Positions 5,985 to 12,172 of a stretch of DNA of 12,533 nucleotides are shown piece by piece. Within the stretch, counting starts at the first letter, position 1. Each line of letters starts with the position of its first letter. Below the pieces are notes generated by a model. The model was not told where the DNA came from, ran no database searches, and was given only the letters and a program-made list of their open reading frames with translations. The position numbers and the translations under genes are program-made. Where the stretch lies: contig VGSO01000047.1 in NCBI GenBank assembly GCA_016874945.1, positions 1 to 12,533 on the forward strand. Direction: 5' to 3'. The stretch comes from Deltaproteobacteria bacterium (GTDB lineage Bacteria > Desulfobacterota > Desulfobaccia > Desulfobaccales > 0-14-0-80-60-11).

Positions 5985-6068
5985 AGAGGCTGAAACCTGA
6001 AAGCTGAGACCCAGAACCCAGCCTACATGCCCCAGCACCCAGAACCCAAAACCTAAAACCCAGAACCT
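5985..6068 (-). repeat. 12-unit RGGTTYY heptamer array ending the CFeSP-like gene
   Basis: On the minus strand twelve heptamers run without indel: AGGTTCT, GGGTTTT, AGGTTTT, GGGTTCT, GGGTGCT, GGGGCAT, GTAGGCT, GGGTTCT, GGGTCTC, AGCTTTC, AGGTTTC, AGCCTCT. The AG of the gene's TAG stop is the start of unit one. This is the longest of the four arrays. Confidence 0.85.
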
Positions 6069-6699
6069 ATCCCTCCCCCGGCGGCGGCTGCCAGGCCTCA
6101 CCCAGGAAGAGGGGGAGTTCCGCGGCGCAGATGGGGCCCGGCCGGATGTGCCAGCCGGTGTAGTGGGCCAATTCTTCCTTCAGCGGCGCCACGATGCCGG
6201 GGATGATGAGCTCCCGGTGGCTGACCCGCCGGGCCAGGCCGTGGGCCTCCAGGCCCTGGTCCAGCCGCTGCGGCGTGAAACTGCGGTAGACCATGGCCAT
6301 GTCCACGGTGTCGCCCCGGCAGTCCACCAGCAGCAGGAAAAAGGGGCTCACCGTCAGGGCCAGCAGGCCGGTCATGACCGTCAGGGTGAATTCGCTGTTG
6401 CCCGTCACCAAGACCGGCGCCTCGGGGCCGGGCTCGTTGATTTCATAGAGTTCGCCGGGCGCCGGCCGGGGCAGCTCCAGGGACTGCACCGCCGGCAGCA
6501 CCTCCCGGGCCCGCAGAGCTAAGGACAGGGCGTAGCGCTTCACCGGGGACAGGCCGGGAAGGTGGGCCAGGGTCAGCTCCCCGCCCCGGAGCCGGACCGC
6601 CAGGTCAGACGCGTCGGCGGCCCCGGCAGCGGCCGCTTCGGCGGGCGTGAGATACCGCGCCAGCTCAAGGCGGTCGATGTAGAGGTCGGCGGCCAACAT
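6067..6699 (-). CDS. CFeSP gamma / HgcA-like corrinoid-domain protein, degenerate motifs
   Basis: The 210-residue product resembles the corrinoid-binding domain of the acetyl-CoA synthase/CO dehydrogenase gamma subunit (CdhD/AcsC, PF03599-type) and of HgcA. The similarity is clearest in APVLVTGNSEFTLTVMTG (94-111), LLLVDCRGDTVDMAM (122-136) and VSHRELIIPGIVAP (149-162), then TGWHIRPGPICAAELPLFL (171-189). In active members the third part is the cap helix NVWCAAGK; here it reads TVDMAMVY, so the key Trp and Cys are gone. Residues 16-52 resemble the N-terminal iron-sulphur domain in layout, yet contain no cysteine (AAAAG where CxxCG would be). It may be a scaffold or pseudo-enzyme, or a diverged binder. 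ATG 6699 was chosen for the GGGAG 8 nt upstream. A TTGACG/TAAGGT promoter fits. It is monocistronic; no acs or hgcB gene is near. Family is a moderate call; function is unknown. Confidence 0.65.
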   Translation of the reverse strand: MLAADLYIDRLELARYLTPAEAAAAGAADASDLAVRLRGGELTLAHLPGLSPVKRYALSLALRAREVLPAVQSLELPRPAPGELYEINEPGPEAPVLVTGNSEFTLTVMTGLLALTVSPFFLLLVDCRGDTVDMAMVYRSFTPQRLDQGLEAHGLARRVSHRELIIPGIVAPLKEELAHYTGWHIRPGPICAAELPLFLGEAWQPPPGEG

Positions 6700-7073
6700 G
6701 GTCCCCGCTCCCGAATGGAATGGTTTCACCTTAACAGGATTGGCCGGGTGCGTCAACGACCGCCGGGCGGAGCAGGTGTCGGAGGCCGTGTTTTGGGTTC
6801 CGGGCCCTGGCAAAAAACGGCACGAACCGTACTCCGGAAGGTCTGGCGTCACATTGCGGCCCTAAGATCGCAACCAAACGGAAAATCGGCCTGACTCCGG
6901 TGGGCCGGAAAATCCATGCCGTTCCAATGTCACCTGCTTTTCTCCCCCCCAACCCCCTGTGGGAGGCTGCGGGGTGGATCAGTCGGGTCTGCCAGGCCCT
7001 TCTGACCCAGGCCCAAAAGGGGGTCTGGGGGAGGGCGCGGGAGCCGCAGACTCAGGCGCGTTTGAGAAAAACA
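6700..7073. other. intergenic spacer
   Basis: This 374-bp stretch between the CFeSP-like gene's start and the DUF72 gene's stop contains the candidate promoter at 6728-6756, two isolated heptamer-like units on the plus strand (GGGTTCC GGGCCCT, 6795-6808) and a C-rich/G-rich patch near 6940-7040. No gene and no convincing terminator were seen. Confidence 0.55.
6728..6756 (-). promoter_or_regulatory. probable promoter of the CFeSP-like gene
   Basis: On the minus strand TTGACG (6756-6751; 5 of 6) is followed after 17 nt by TAAGGT (6733-6728; 3 of 6), about 30 nt before the ATG. The -35 is good and the -10 weak. Confidence 0.45.
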
Positions 7074-7937
7074 TCAGGCCGGAGGAGGCTCGGACCTAGT
7101 GGTGAGGGCCTGCAAGTCAGGAAAGGCGGCCAGGAGAACGTGGGGCAGGGTGAAGGTTCGGCCGGCAAGGAGGTGGCTCAGTTCCAGGGCGTTGGCCACG
7201 GCCTGGCCGGCGGGGTGGTTGTTGAAGACGACGTAGACCTCCGGGGCCCGGTCGGCCAGGGAGCGGGCCCGGTCCGCCAGTTCCGCCAGTTCCTCGGGCG
7301 GGTACAGGTAGTCGTAGCGGGCCTGGCGGTCGTCTTTGAATTCAAACCAGGTTTCCTTGCGGCGGCCGTGGGCCCGGAGATAGGCGCGGGGGCCGGTGAC
7401 CCAGGCGGTGCGACCCATGGGATAGGAGACCAGGGGCTGGTCGATGTTGCAGAAATCGTAGCCGGTGAGGCGCAGGAACTCCTCCATGGTGCGGGACTGC
7501 CAGGAGCGGTGGCGCACCTCCAGGGCCAGGGGGAAATCGGGAAATTCGCCTTTCAGGTCCAGGAGATAGACGCGGTTCTCCTCGGTGTTGTGAAAAGAAT
7601 AGGGGAACTGGGCCAGGAGCGCGCCCAGGCGGCCGGCCTCCTGCAGGGGGCGCAGGCCGTCCTGGAACTGGCGGAGCAGGTCCTCCGGCAGGCGCCGCTC
7701 GTGGGTGAAGACGTTCAGCAGCTTGGCGGGGAAGCGGAACTCGGGAAAACGGGATACCGCGTCCACCCAGCGTTGGGTGAGGCGGGCCTCCACGGGCCGG
7801 TAGAAGGTGACGTTCACCTCCACCAGGTCGAAAAGTTCGGCCAGGAAGGCCAGACGGTCCGCGCCCTTGAGACCGGGCGGATAGACCACGCCCTCCCAGT
7901 CTTTATAGTCCCAGCCTGCCGGACCGATGCGGATCAT
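7074..7937 (-). CDS. DUF72 (YecE-like) family protein
   Basis: This 287-residue protein matches the DUF72/YecE family, predicted TIM-barrel proteins of unknown function. Recognisable family segments are IRIGPAGWDYKDWEGVVYP near the N-terminus, FDLVEVNVTFYRPV (36-49), FRFPAKLLNVFTH, the LALEVRHRSW strand, FCNIDQPL, YLRAHGRR, the YLYPPEELAELA helix and VYVVFNNHPAGQAVANAL near the C-terminus. The length is at the upper end for the family. ATG 7937 was chosen because the family's first strand starts there and AGGA lies 8 nt upstream. Upstream in-frame sequence overlaps the DUF1385 gene and is not family-like. It follows the DUF1385 gene by 62 bp and may be in the same transcript. The 62-bp gap carries a CGCAAAG-type repeat. 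Confidence 0.88.
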   Translation of the reverse strand: MIRIGPAGWDYKDWEGVVYPPGLKGADRLAFLAELFDLVEVNVTFYRPVEARLTQRWVDAVSRFPEFRFPAKLLNVFTHERRLPEDLLRQFQDGLRPLQEAGRLGALLAQFPYSFHNTEENRVYLLDLKGEFPDFPLALEVRHRSWQSRTMEEFLRLTGYDFCNIDQPLVSYPMGRTAWVTGPRAYLRAHGRRKETWFEFKDDRQARYDYLYPPEELAELADRARSLADRAPEVYVVFNNHPAGQAVANALELSHLLAGRTFTLPHVLLAAFPDLQALTTRSEPPPA

Positions 7938-7959
7938 GGGTGCGGTCCTGAATTTACTC

Positions 7960-7985
7960 ACGCAAAGTCGCAAAGACCGCCAAGG
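7960..7985. repeat. CGCAAAG short direct repeat
   Basis: CGCAAAGT CGCAAAGA CCGCCAAGG forms a degenerate 8-nt direct repeat in the gap between the DUF1385 and DUF72 genes, starting about 14 nt after the DUF1385 stop when read on the minus strand. Similar GCAAAG-unit strings are common dispersed intergenic repeats. It may sit between two co-transcribed genes. Confidence 0.5.
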
Positions 7986-7999
7986 GAATTTTTCAGTCG

Positions 8000-8998
8000 T
8001 TACGGCTGCGCCAACGGCCCAGGCGCGACCGCTTCCTGTCCCTTCGCCTCCCGGGCCAGCACGGCCTTGAGGGCGGCCAGGGCCACCTCGAGCTGAGAGT
8101 CGTCCGGCTCCAGCGCGGTGAGGCGCTGGGTGAACAGGCCGGGCCACAGAAGCACCCGGGCCAGGGGATGGTCCGGCCGGCGGCCGCCCCAGCGGATGAT
8201 TTCGTATGACAGCGCGGCGATGGGGAACATCAGCCCCACTTTGACCAGGGTCTGGATGAGGGCGTTGACCACCCCCGAGCGGGTGAGGGCCGGAAAGAGC
8301 GGAAAAAAGATGGTGAAGACGAACAGGCTCACCAGCAGCACCACCAGGAGGAAGGAGGTGCCGCAGCGGGGATGGCAGGTGAGGTGGCGCCGCACATGGT
8401 CCAGTTCCAGGGGCTCCCCGGCCTCGTAGGTGCAGATGGATTTGTGCTCCGCCCCGTGGTACTGGAAGACCCGGCGGATCTCCCGGAACCAGGAGATGCC
8501 CCAGATATAGAGAAAGAGGAAGCAGACCTTGATGATGCCGTCGATGACGTGGAAGGTGAGGTGGGCCGGGGTCAGGGGTTGCCCCACCAGGTGGCCGGCC
8601 AGGCCGCTGAGCCAGTGGGGCAGGAAGCCGAAAAAGAGGAAGGCCAGGACAAAGGCCCCGGCCAGGGTGAGGGTGAGGCTGACCCAGCCCAGCTTGTCCG
8701 CTTTCTTGTCCTCACCCGGAGTCCCTTCTCCGTCCTCCTCTTCCACCAGGGCCTGGGCCGAGAAGGTGAGGGCCTGGAGGCCGGTGACCAGGGACTCGAT
8801 GAGCATCACCGGGCCCCGCAGGAGGGGCCGCTGCAGCACGGGGTAGCGGGCCCCCAGGGAGGCGTAGGGCTCGTCCTTCAAGAGCACGGAGCCGTCCGGA
8901 AGCCGCACGGCCACGGCCAGGGCCTTGGGGGAGCGCATCATCACGCCCTCCAGGACCGCCTGCCCACCCACCGGGAAGAGAGGCTCAGCAGGGCTCAC
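8000..8998 (-). CDS. DUF1385 membrane protein (YqhQ-like)
   Basis: This 332-residue integral membrane protein belongs to the DUF1385 family of unknown function. The N-terminal signature GGQAVLEGVMMRSP (11-24) and the central YHGAEHKSICTYEAGEPL (170-187) are diagnostic, followed by HPRCGTSFLLVVLLVSLFVF (199-218). Hydrophobic segments lie at roughly 105-127, 146-168, 205-228 and 245-262, and an acidic linker at about 85-100. The C-terminal part has EIIRWGGRRPDHPLA and LLWPGLFTQRLT. The start is GTG; it overlaps the rpmE stop as GTGA, which implies translational coupling to L31. In many related genomes this gene sits between rpmE and prfA, but prfA is not in this window. No enzymatic function is established for the family. 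Confidence 0.92.
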   Translation of the reverse strand: MSPAEPLFPVGGQAVLEGVMMRSPKALAVAVRLPDGSVLLKDEPYASLGARYPVLQRPLLRGPVMLIESLVTGLQALTFSAQALVEEEDGEGTPGEDKKADKLGWVSLTLTLAGAFVLAFLFFGFLPHWLSGLAGHLVGQPLTPAHLTFHVIDGIIKVCFLFLYIWGISWFREIRRVFQYHGAEHKSICTYEAGEPLELDHVRRHLTCHPRCGTSFLLVVLLVSLFVFTIFFPLFPALTRSGVVNALIQTLVKVGLMFPIAALSYEIIRWGGRRPDHPLARVLLWPGLFTQRLTALEPDDSQLEVALAALKAVLAREAKGQEAVAPGPLAQP

Positions 8999-9237
8999 TG
9001 GGTCTCAGGGGCCTCCGCGGCCTCGGGCTTGTTTTCCGTCAGATGGGCGTACTTGCGGCGGAAGCGCTCCACCCGTCCGGCAGTGTCCACCAGCTTCTGT
9101 TTGCCGGTGAAAAAGGGGTGACACTTGGAGCAGATTTCCACCCGGATGTTTTCCTTGGTGGAACCAGTGAAAAATTCGTGGCCGCAGGCGCAGCGCACCC
9201 GGGCCTGGTTGTATGTGGGGTGAATGTCCTTTTTCAT
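8995..9237 (-). CDS. rpmE: 50S ribosomal protein L31
   Basis: This 80-residue protein is L31 of the large ribosomal subunit, starting MKKDIHPTY as is usual. It is the zinc-binding (C+) form: Cys16 and Cys18 (RCACGHEF) and Cys36-x-x-Cys39 (EICSKCHPFFTGKQK) are all present. The acidic, alanine-rich tail (NKPEAAEAPETQ) extends slightly beyond the core. GAGG lies 7 nt upstream of the ATG. Its TGA overlaps the GTG start of the DUF1385 gene (4-nt GTGA). It heads a transcript on the minus strand, with an AT-rich region (TATATT) about 65 nt upstream that may hold the promoter. In some bacteria C+ L31 is exchanged for a zinc-free form under zinc limitation; no such paralogue is seen here. Confidence 0.96.
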   Translation of the reverse strand: MKKDIHPTYNQARVRCACGHEFFTGSTKENIRVEICSKCHPFFTGKQKLVDTAGRVERFRRKYAHLTENKPEAAEAPETQ

Positions 9238-9554
9238 CTGTGGCCTCAGGGTGATTTGGTCCGAAGTTCCAGAGTCGGGGTCTCCATGGAAAACTTATTG
9301 AATATATAACTTTACCTGTTTCTGCGGAAAAAGCGATGAAAAAAATAGCCTAGAGCATCATCGGCGATGGAGACAGGAGCGGGGCGCAGCCTGGCGGAAA
9401 ACGGCGTTCCCCGGTGCAACGTGGGATCGAGGGGGGAGTAAAAGTTGGGAACGAGGTGGGGCATACAACGTGGGAACAGGGATAGGGGCGAGCGGGGAAG
9501 GGGCATGGGAACGGGAAAGGGGGAATTGCGGCCAGGGAAGTTTTTTGCGAGCAC

Positions 9555-9581
9555 CACCGGCGAGACGCCGGTGCCACCAGG
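9555..9581. repeat. CACCGGCG hairpin repeat, copy B
   Basis: CACCGGCG and CGCCGGTG flank an AGA loop, followed by CCACCAGG, as in copy A at 1360-1386. The minus-strand translation contains the GGTGVSPV peptide often seen in spurious ORFs. Confidence 0.75.
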
Positions 9582-9676
9582 GTTTTTCCTGTTCGAACGA
9601 TGATCGCTGGTATCCCAAACCCTGCGCGGGAACCCGAGACTCAGCCCCTGAATGCTGTCCTGACAGAGCTTGTGTG

Positions 9677-9700
9677 GGACACCCGCCCCGGGGTGTATCC
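9677..9700. repeat. GGACACC hairpin repeat, copy B
   Basis: GGACACCC pairs with GGGTGTATCC, with an extra A bulged, around CGCCCCG. It matches copy A at 3215-3237 in the left arm and in the flanking TACNTAAA. Confidence 0.6.
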
Positions 9701-9834
9701 TACCTAAATTGAGCGATTCCAATTGGACAGTTAAAAAATTGGCATTTTCATGCTTCAAATAAGATCAATTATTTTGGGAAACCCCTTGAAAATGTCCTTT
9801 TGAGGTTAAGACGCGGTCAGAAAAGAGCAAAGAT

Positions 9835-9987
9835 GATGGAATCGTAAAAAGTAAAAAAGGCCGTACTATCTCCAAAAGGTGGCTCTCGCTGCCATTGATA
9901 ACTGATTGATTTGCCTCATTAACCCCCTCTCCCCCTTGGGGGAGAGGGCTGGGGTGAGGGGGTGAATGGACTTTTTACGAGGCCATC
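9835..9987. mobile_element. MITE-like element bounded by 18-bp inverted repeats
   Basis: GATGGAATCGTAAAAAGT (9835-9852) and the reverse complement of 9970-9987 (GATGGCCTCGTAAAAAGT) agree at 16 of 18 positions and point inward, bounding 153 bp with no coding capacity. The interior holds the CCCTCTCCCCC hairpin. No target-site duplication is evident, so it could be a simple repeat pair rather than a mobile unit. Confidence 0.4.
9925..9962. repeat. CCCTCTCCCCC/GGGGGAGAGGG hairpin repeat
   Basis: An 11-bp perfect stem with a TT loop (9925-9948) is followed by a trailing GCTGGGGTGAGGGGG. This is a well-known type of dispersed bacterial intergenic repeat. Confidence 0.75.
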
Positions 9988-10199
9988 AAAGATTATCATC
10001 AGGGGGAAACTTCTGACGAAAAGGGCAGAATTTCCTTTGATCAAAGCATACTTCACCCCTGGCATTTGCCATGAGCACCGGATCCCCCATGAGAAGGCCC
10101 GGCCTGTTTAACCCTCCAAGGCCTCATTGGCGCTAACTTAAGCAAGCAGTGGGTATGCCAAGGGTAACCTGTTGAACAGTCAAGATAAATCCCCCATGA

Positions 10200-10220
10200 C
10201 CCCCCTTTAGCAAAGGGGGG
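10200..10220. repeat. CCCCCCTTT/AAAGGGGGG hairpin repeat
   Basis: A 9-bp perfect stem with an AGC loop is preceded by AAATCCCCCATGAC. A diverged relative may lie at 1083-1115. It sits about 23 nt before the first recognisable codon of the DUF932 fragment, so it is close to the breakpoint of that gene. Confidence 0.7.
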
Positions 10221-10243
10221 AAAATGAAAGGACTTTTGGACTA

Positions 10244-10468
10244 CTGAACGCAGTAGCACTAAGCACCATCAACAGCTTCAACCGCCAGTTCCAGTTGGCC
10301 AAACGTGAACAGGAAGCCGTCATCCGGGGCTACCACCACGAACCCGGCCCCACCCTGTTCCATATCATCAACGCCTACACCCGCGCCGCCCTATACCCGG
10401 ACCTGTCCGCCGAAGAAACCTACCGCCTGCAAACCGTGGGAGGAAACATCCTGGCCATGGTGAAGTGA
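10244..10468 (+). pseudogene. DUF932 protein, C-terminal fragment
   Basis: The frame from 10244 translates to 74 residues with the C-terminal signature of DUF932 (phage/plasmid-associated) proteins: ALSTINSFNRQFQLAKREQE, then GPTLFHIINAYTRAAL and YRLQTVGGNILAMVK. Full-length members are several times longer. No in-frame start codon with an RBS is present, and sequence upstream of about 10240 looks like a dispersed repeat, so the 5' part has been lost. The remaining codons are undamaged and end in a normal TGA followed at once by a strong terminator, suggesting fairly recent truncation. The family is usually carried on plasmids or phages, so this is a relic of acquired DNA. It was too short to be obvious as an ORF because it has no ATG start. 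Confidence 0.75.
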
Positions 10469-10519
10469 AAAAAAGGGCCTCCGGATCATATTGGGGATAA
10501 TTTCCGGAGGCCTTTTTTT
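10468..10519. terminator. strong bidirectional intrinsic terminator
   Basis: GGCCTCCGGA (10476-10485) pairs perfectly with TCCGGAGGCC (10503-10512) around a 17-nt loop. It is flanked by A7 on the left and T7 on the right, so it can act in both directions. It lies directly after the DUF932 fragment's stop codon. Confidence 0.85.
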
Positions 10520-10689
10520 GAAGAACAAACTCAACAGAGGGATGATATCCGTTGATTATAGCAATCTATATTCTTTTCAATTGGTTACTGATATAGGGCA
10601 GTGAGAAAAACAAAGAAATGAAATAGATCGGATGTTCCAAAAAAAGAAGATCATAAAAGCGCCATAAGATATTGATATATAGGTATAAT

Positions 10690-11094
10690 TTAGTTTTTTG
10701 ACAGTTTTTTTCTGGTGGCTACCTGAACTCTCCTGAGGGGCAAAGCCCTGGGTAAGGTAATCTTGGCGCTGGTCAATAATTGCTGACTGATCCCCAAGGG
10801 TTGGGGCGCCTCTTGACAGGTGGCGGCCCCCCAGGTCAGTTCCACGCCCCGGAGGGAACCTAATTCATCCAGGGCCTCGGGGACGGTAAGGTTGAGATGA
10901 CGCCAGTAATGGTCCAACTCCCGCTCCAACAGGTAGGCCAACATCACCACGAAGACATGCCCTCGGGTGCTGGCCTCGGTTTGCACGAAGGTGGGGCGGA
11001 TTTCCAGGTGGCCGTTTTTATAAGTTCGGAAGGCCCGTTCCACCTTGGCCAGGTCTTGGTAGCGTTGATGAATAATGACGGGATTAGCCTTCTC
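10690..11094 (-). pseudogene. IS1634-type transposase, C-terminal fragment
   Basis: The minus-strand frame encodes the C-terminal tail of an IS1634-type DDE transposase: VIIHQRYQDLAKVERAFRTYKNGHLEIRP in family alignment carries the catalytic glutamate region (VERAFRT). It continues with TRGHVFVVMLAYLLERELDHYW and VPEALDELGSLRGVEL. The frame reads back to about 11094, where it meets a TGA; family-like sequence ends near 11085, so the N-terminal two thirds are absent. An internal ATG at 11043 is not a real start. The stop lies in an AT-rich stretch. It ends head-to-head against the IS4-type fragment, and both lose their N-termini at the same junction. Confidence 0.75.
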
Positions 11095-12172
11095 TCACCA
11101 GAAAGTCGTCAAGCCCCCCGACAAAGCGGCTTTTCATCGGGCCAGAAAGAAAATTCCGGTAGAGGTCTGCCAACTCCTCTTCGCCGAAGCGGTGGCCTGC
11201 GCCCAATCCTTAGCCCGTCAGCATGAAAAGCTCACCTGGAACGGCTTCCGGGTGTACGCCATTGACGGCACCAAGAAAAACTTGCCCCACAGTGAAGCAT
11301 TGCTGGACTTTTTCGAAGCCCCCCGACACGCCCATTTCCCCCAGATGATCACCGGGGTGCTGTTTGACGTCTTGGCCAAAGTGCCCCTCAACTATATGCG
11401 GGCTCCCTTCAATACCCCGGAGCGGGAAATGGCTTTGGAACTCCTCCGGGAACTGGGGCCAGGCGACCTCTTGCTGCTGGACCGGGGGTATCCCAGCTAT
11501 GGGATGTTCCTGGCGCTTCTCAAACAACAGATTGATTTCCTTATCCGTTTACCCAAGGACGGCATGTTTCAGGAAGCTCGGGCTTTCCTGGCCCGGGGCA
11601 AACGGGATGGCAAGATCACGGTCTTTTCACCCCAAAAATTGCTCAGAGAACATCCCCCCGAAAATTATCCGCCTCTCACCCTGAGGATAGTGGTGGTCTC
11701 CCTTCCCGGCACGGCGGAAGACGCAGTTTTTCTCACCACCCTCCGGGACAGCAAAAAGTATCCCCGCCGGGCTCTGAGAAACCTCTACCATTACCGCTGG
11801 TCTGAAGAAGAATTTTTTAAAACTATCAAAGAGCACTTACGGGCCGAGGAATTTCGCGGTAAAAGCGTCCAATTTATCGATCAGGAACTCTTGTCAACCT
11901 ATCTCTATTATATCCTTACCAGAATCCTCATGTTGGAGGCAGCCCGGCACCATGACCTTCCCGTGGCCAACCTGGAAACCAAAGCTGCTTTAGTGGCCAC
12001 AGCCAGATATCTTGACCGCCTCTGGCTAGCTGAAACCCTGGATCAATGCCAAGAGCTTCTCCGGCGTTGTCTGGCCGAAATCTCCTGGCGAAAATACCGC
12101 CCCCGGCCTGGTCGCAAGTTCCCGCGTAAATCCAACAGCCGCCACGGCAAATGGGCCAACAGGTGGGCTTAA
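11075..12172 (+). pseudogene. IS4-family transposase, probably 5'-truncated
   Basis: The 365-codon frame encodes an IS4-type DDE transposase. Asp64 (YAIDGTKKNLP), Asp136 (LLLLDRGYPSYGM) and Glu245 form the triad. The IS4 signature Y-x2-R-x3-E-x6-K is complete as Tyr238, Arg241, Glu245 and Lys252 in LYHYRWSEEEFFKTIKEHL. The C-terminal basic tail is intact. The N-terminus starts within what is normally an internal segment (PPDKAAFHRARKKIP). The ATG at 11075 has no RBS and lies in sequence belonging to the opposite-strand IS1634 remnant, so roughly the first 60-90 residues appear to be missing. The catalytic core is whole, yet the element is probably inactive because the left end is gone. It is read from an accidental ATG, if at all. 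Confidence 0.8.

Larger units (their letters stand above)
5586..6066. other. intergenic spacer with hairpins and a long heptamer array
   Basis: This 481-bp stretch between the CFeSP-like gene's stop and the receiver gene's start holds a candidate promoter (5646-5674), a GGCGCGT/GGTGCGT double hairpin (5747-5791), two outward-facing CTTGGGAAC elements (5836-5885 and 5925-5984) and the 12-unit heptamer array (5985-6068). No gene is supported. Confidence 0.7.
9238..10243. other. 1-kb stretch without genes, repeat-rich
   Basis: No supported gene lies in this kilobase upstream of rpmE. It contains an AT-rich possible promoter for rpmE (TATATT at 9301-9306, no good -35), a purine-rich tract (about 9413-9545), a CACCGGCG hairpin (9555-9581), a GGACACC hairpin (9677-9700), an imperfect inverted-repeat pair at 9835-9987 enclosing a C-run/G-run hairpin, a 12-bp palindrome CTTTGATCAAAG (10035-10046) and a CCCCCCTTT hairpin (10200-10220). 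Confidence 0.7.

Noticed and set aside
5985..6068. CRISPR or other spaced array
   Set aside because: Heptamers are contiguous with no unique spacers, and no cas gene is present.
6067..6699. Calling the protein HgcA (mercury methylation)
   Set aside because: The essential cap-helix Cys motif is absent, there are no transmembrane segments and no hgcB ferredoxin neighbour.
6900..8096. 398-aa plus-strand ORF
   Set aside because: It is the GC-rich antisense shadow of the DUF72 gene, with low-complexity Gly/Gln/Val/Glu composition and no family resemblance.
9312..9758. 148-aa minus-strand ORF
   Set aside because: It spans two dispersed repeats and the purine-rich tract, contains the repeat peptide GTGVSPV and has no RBS.
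10035..10046. 12-bp palindrome CTTTGATCAAAG as an operator
   Set aside because: A single short AT-rich palindrome with no gene downstream; chance occurrence is plausible.
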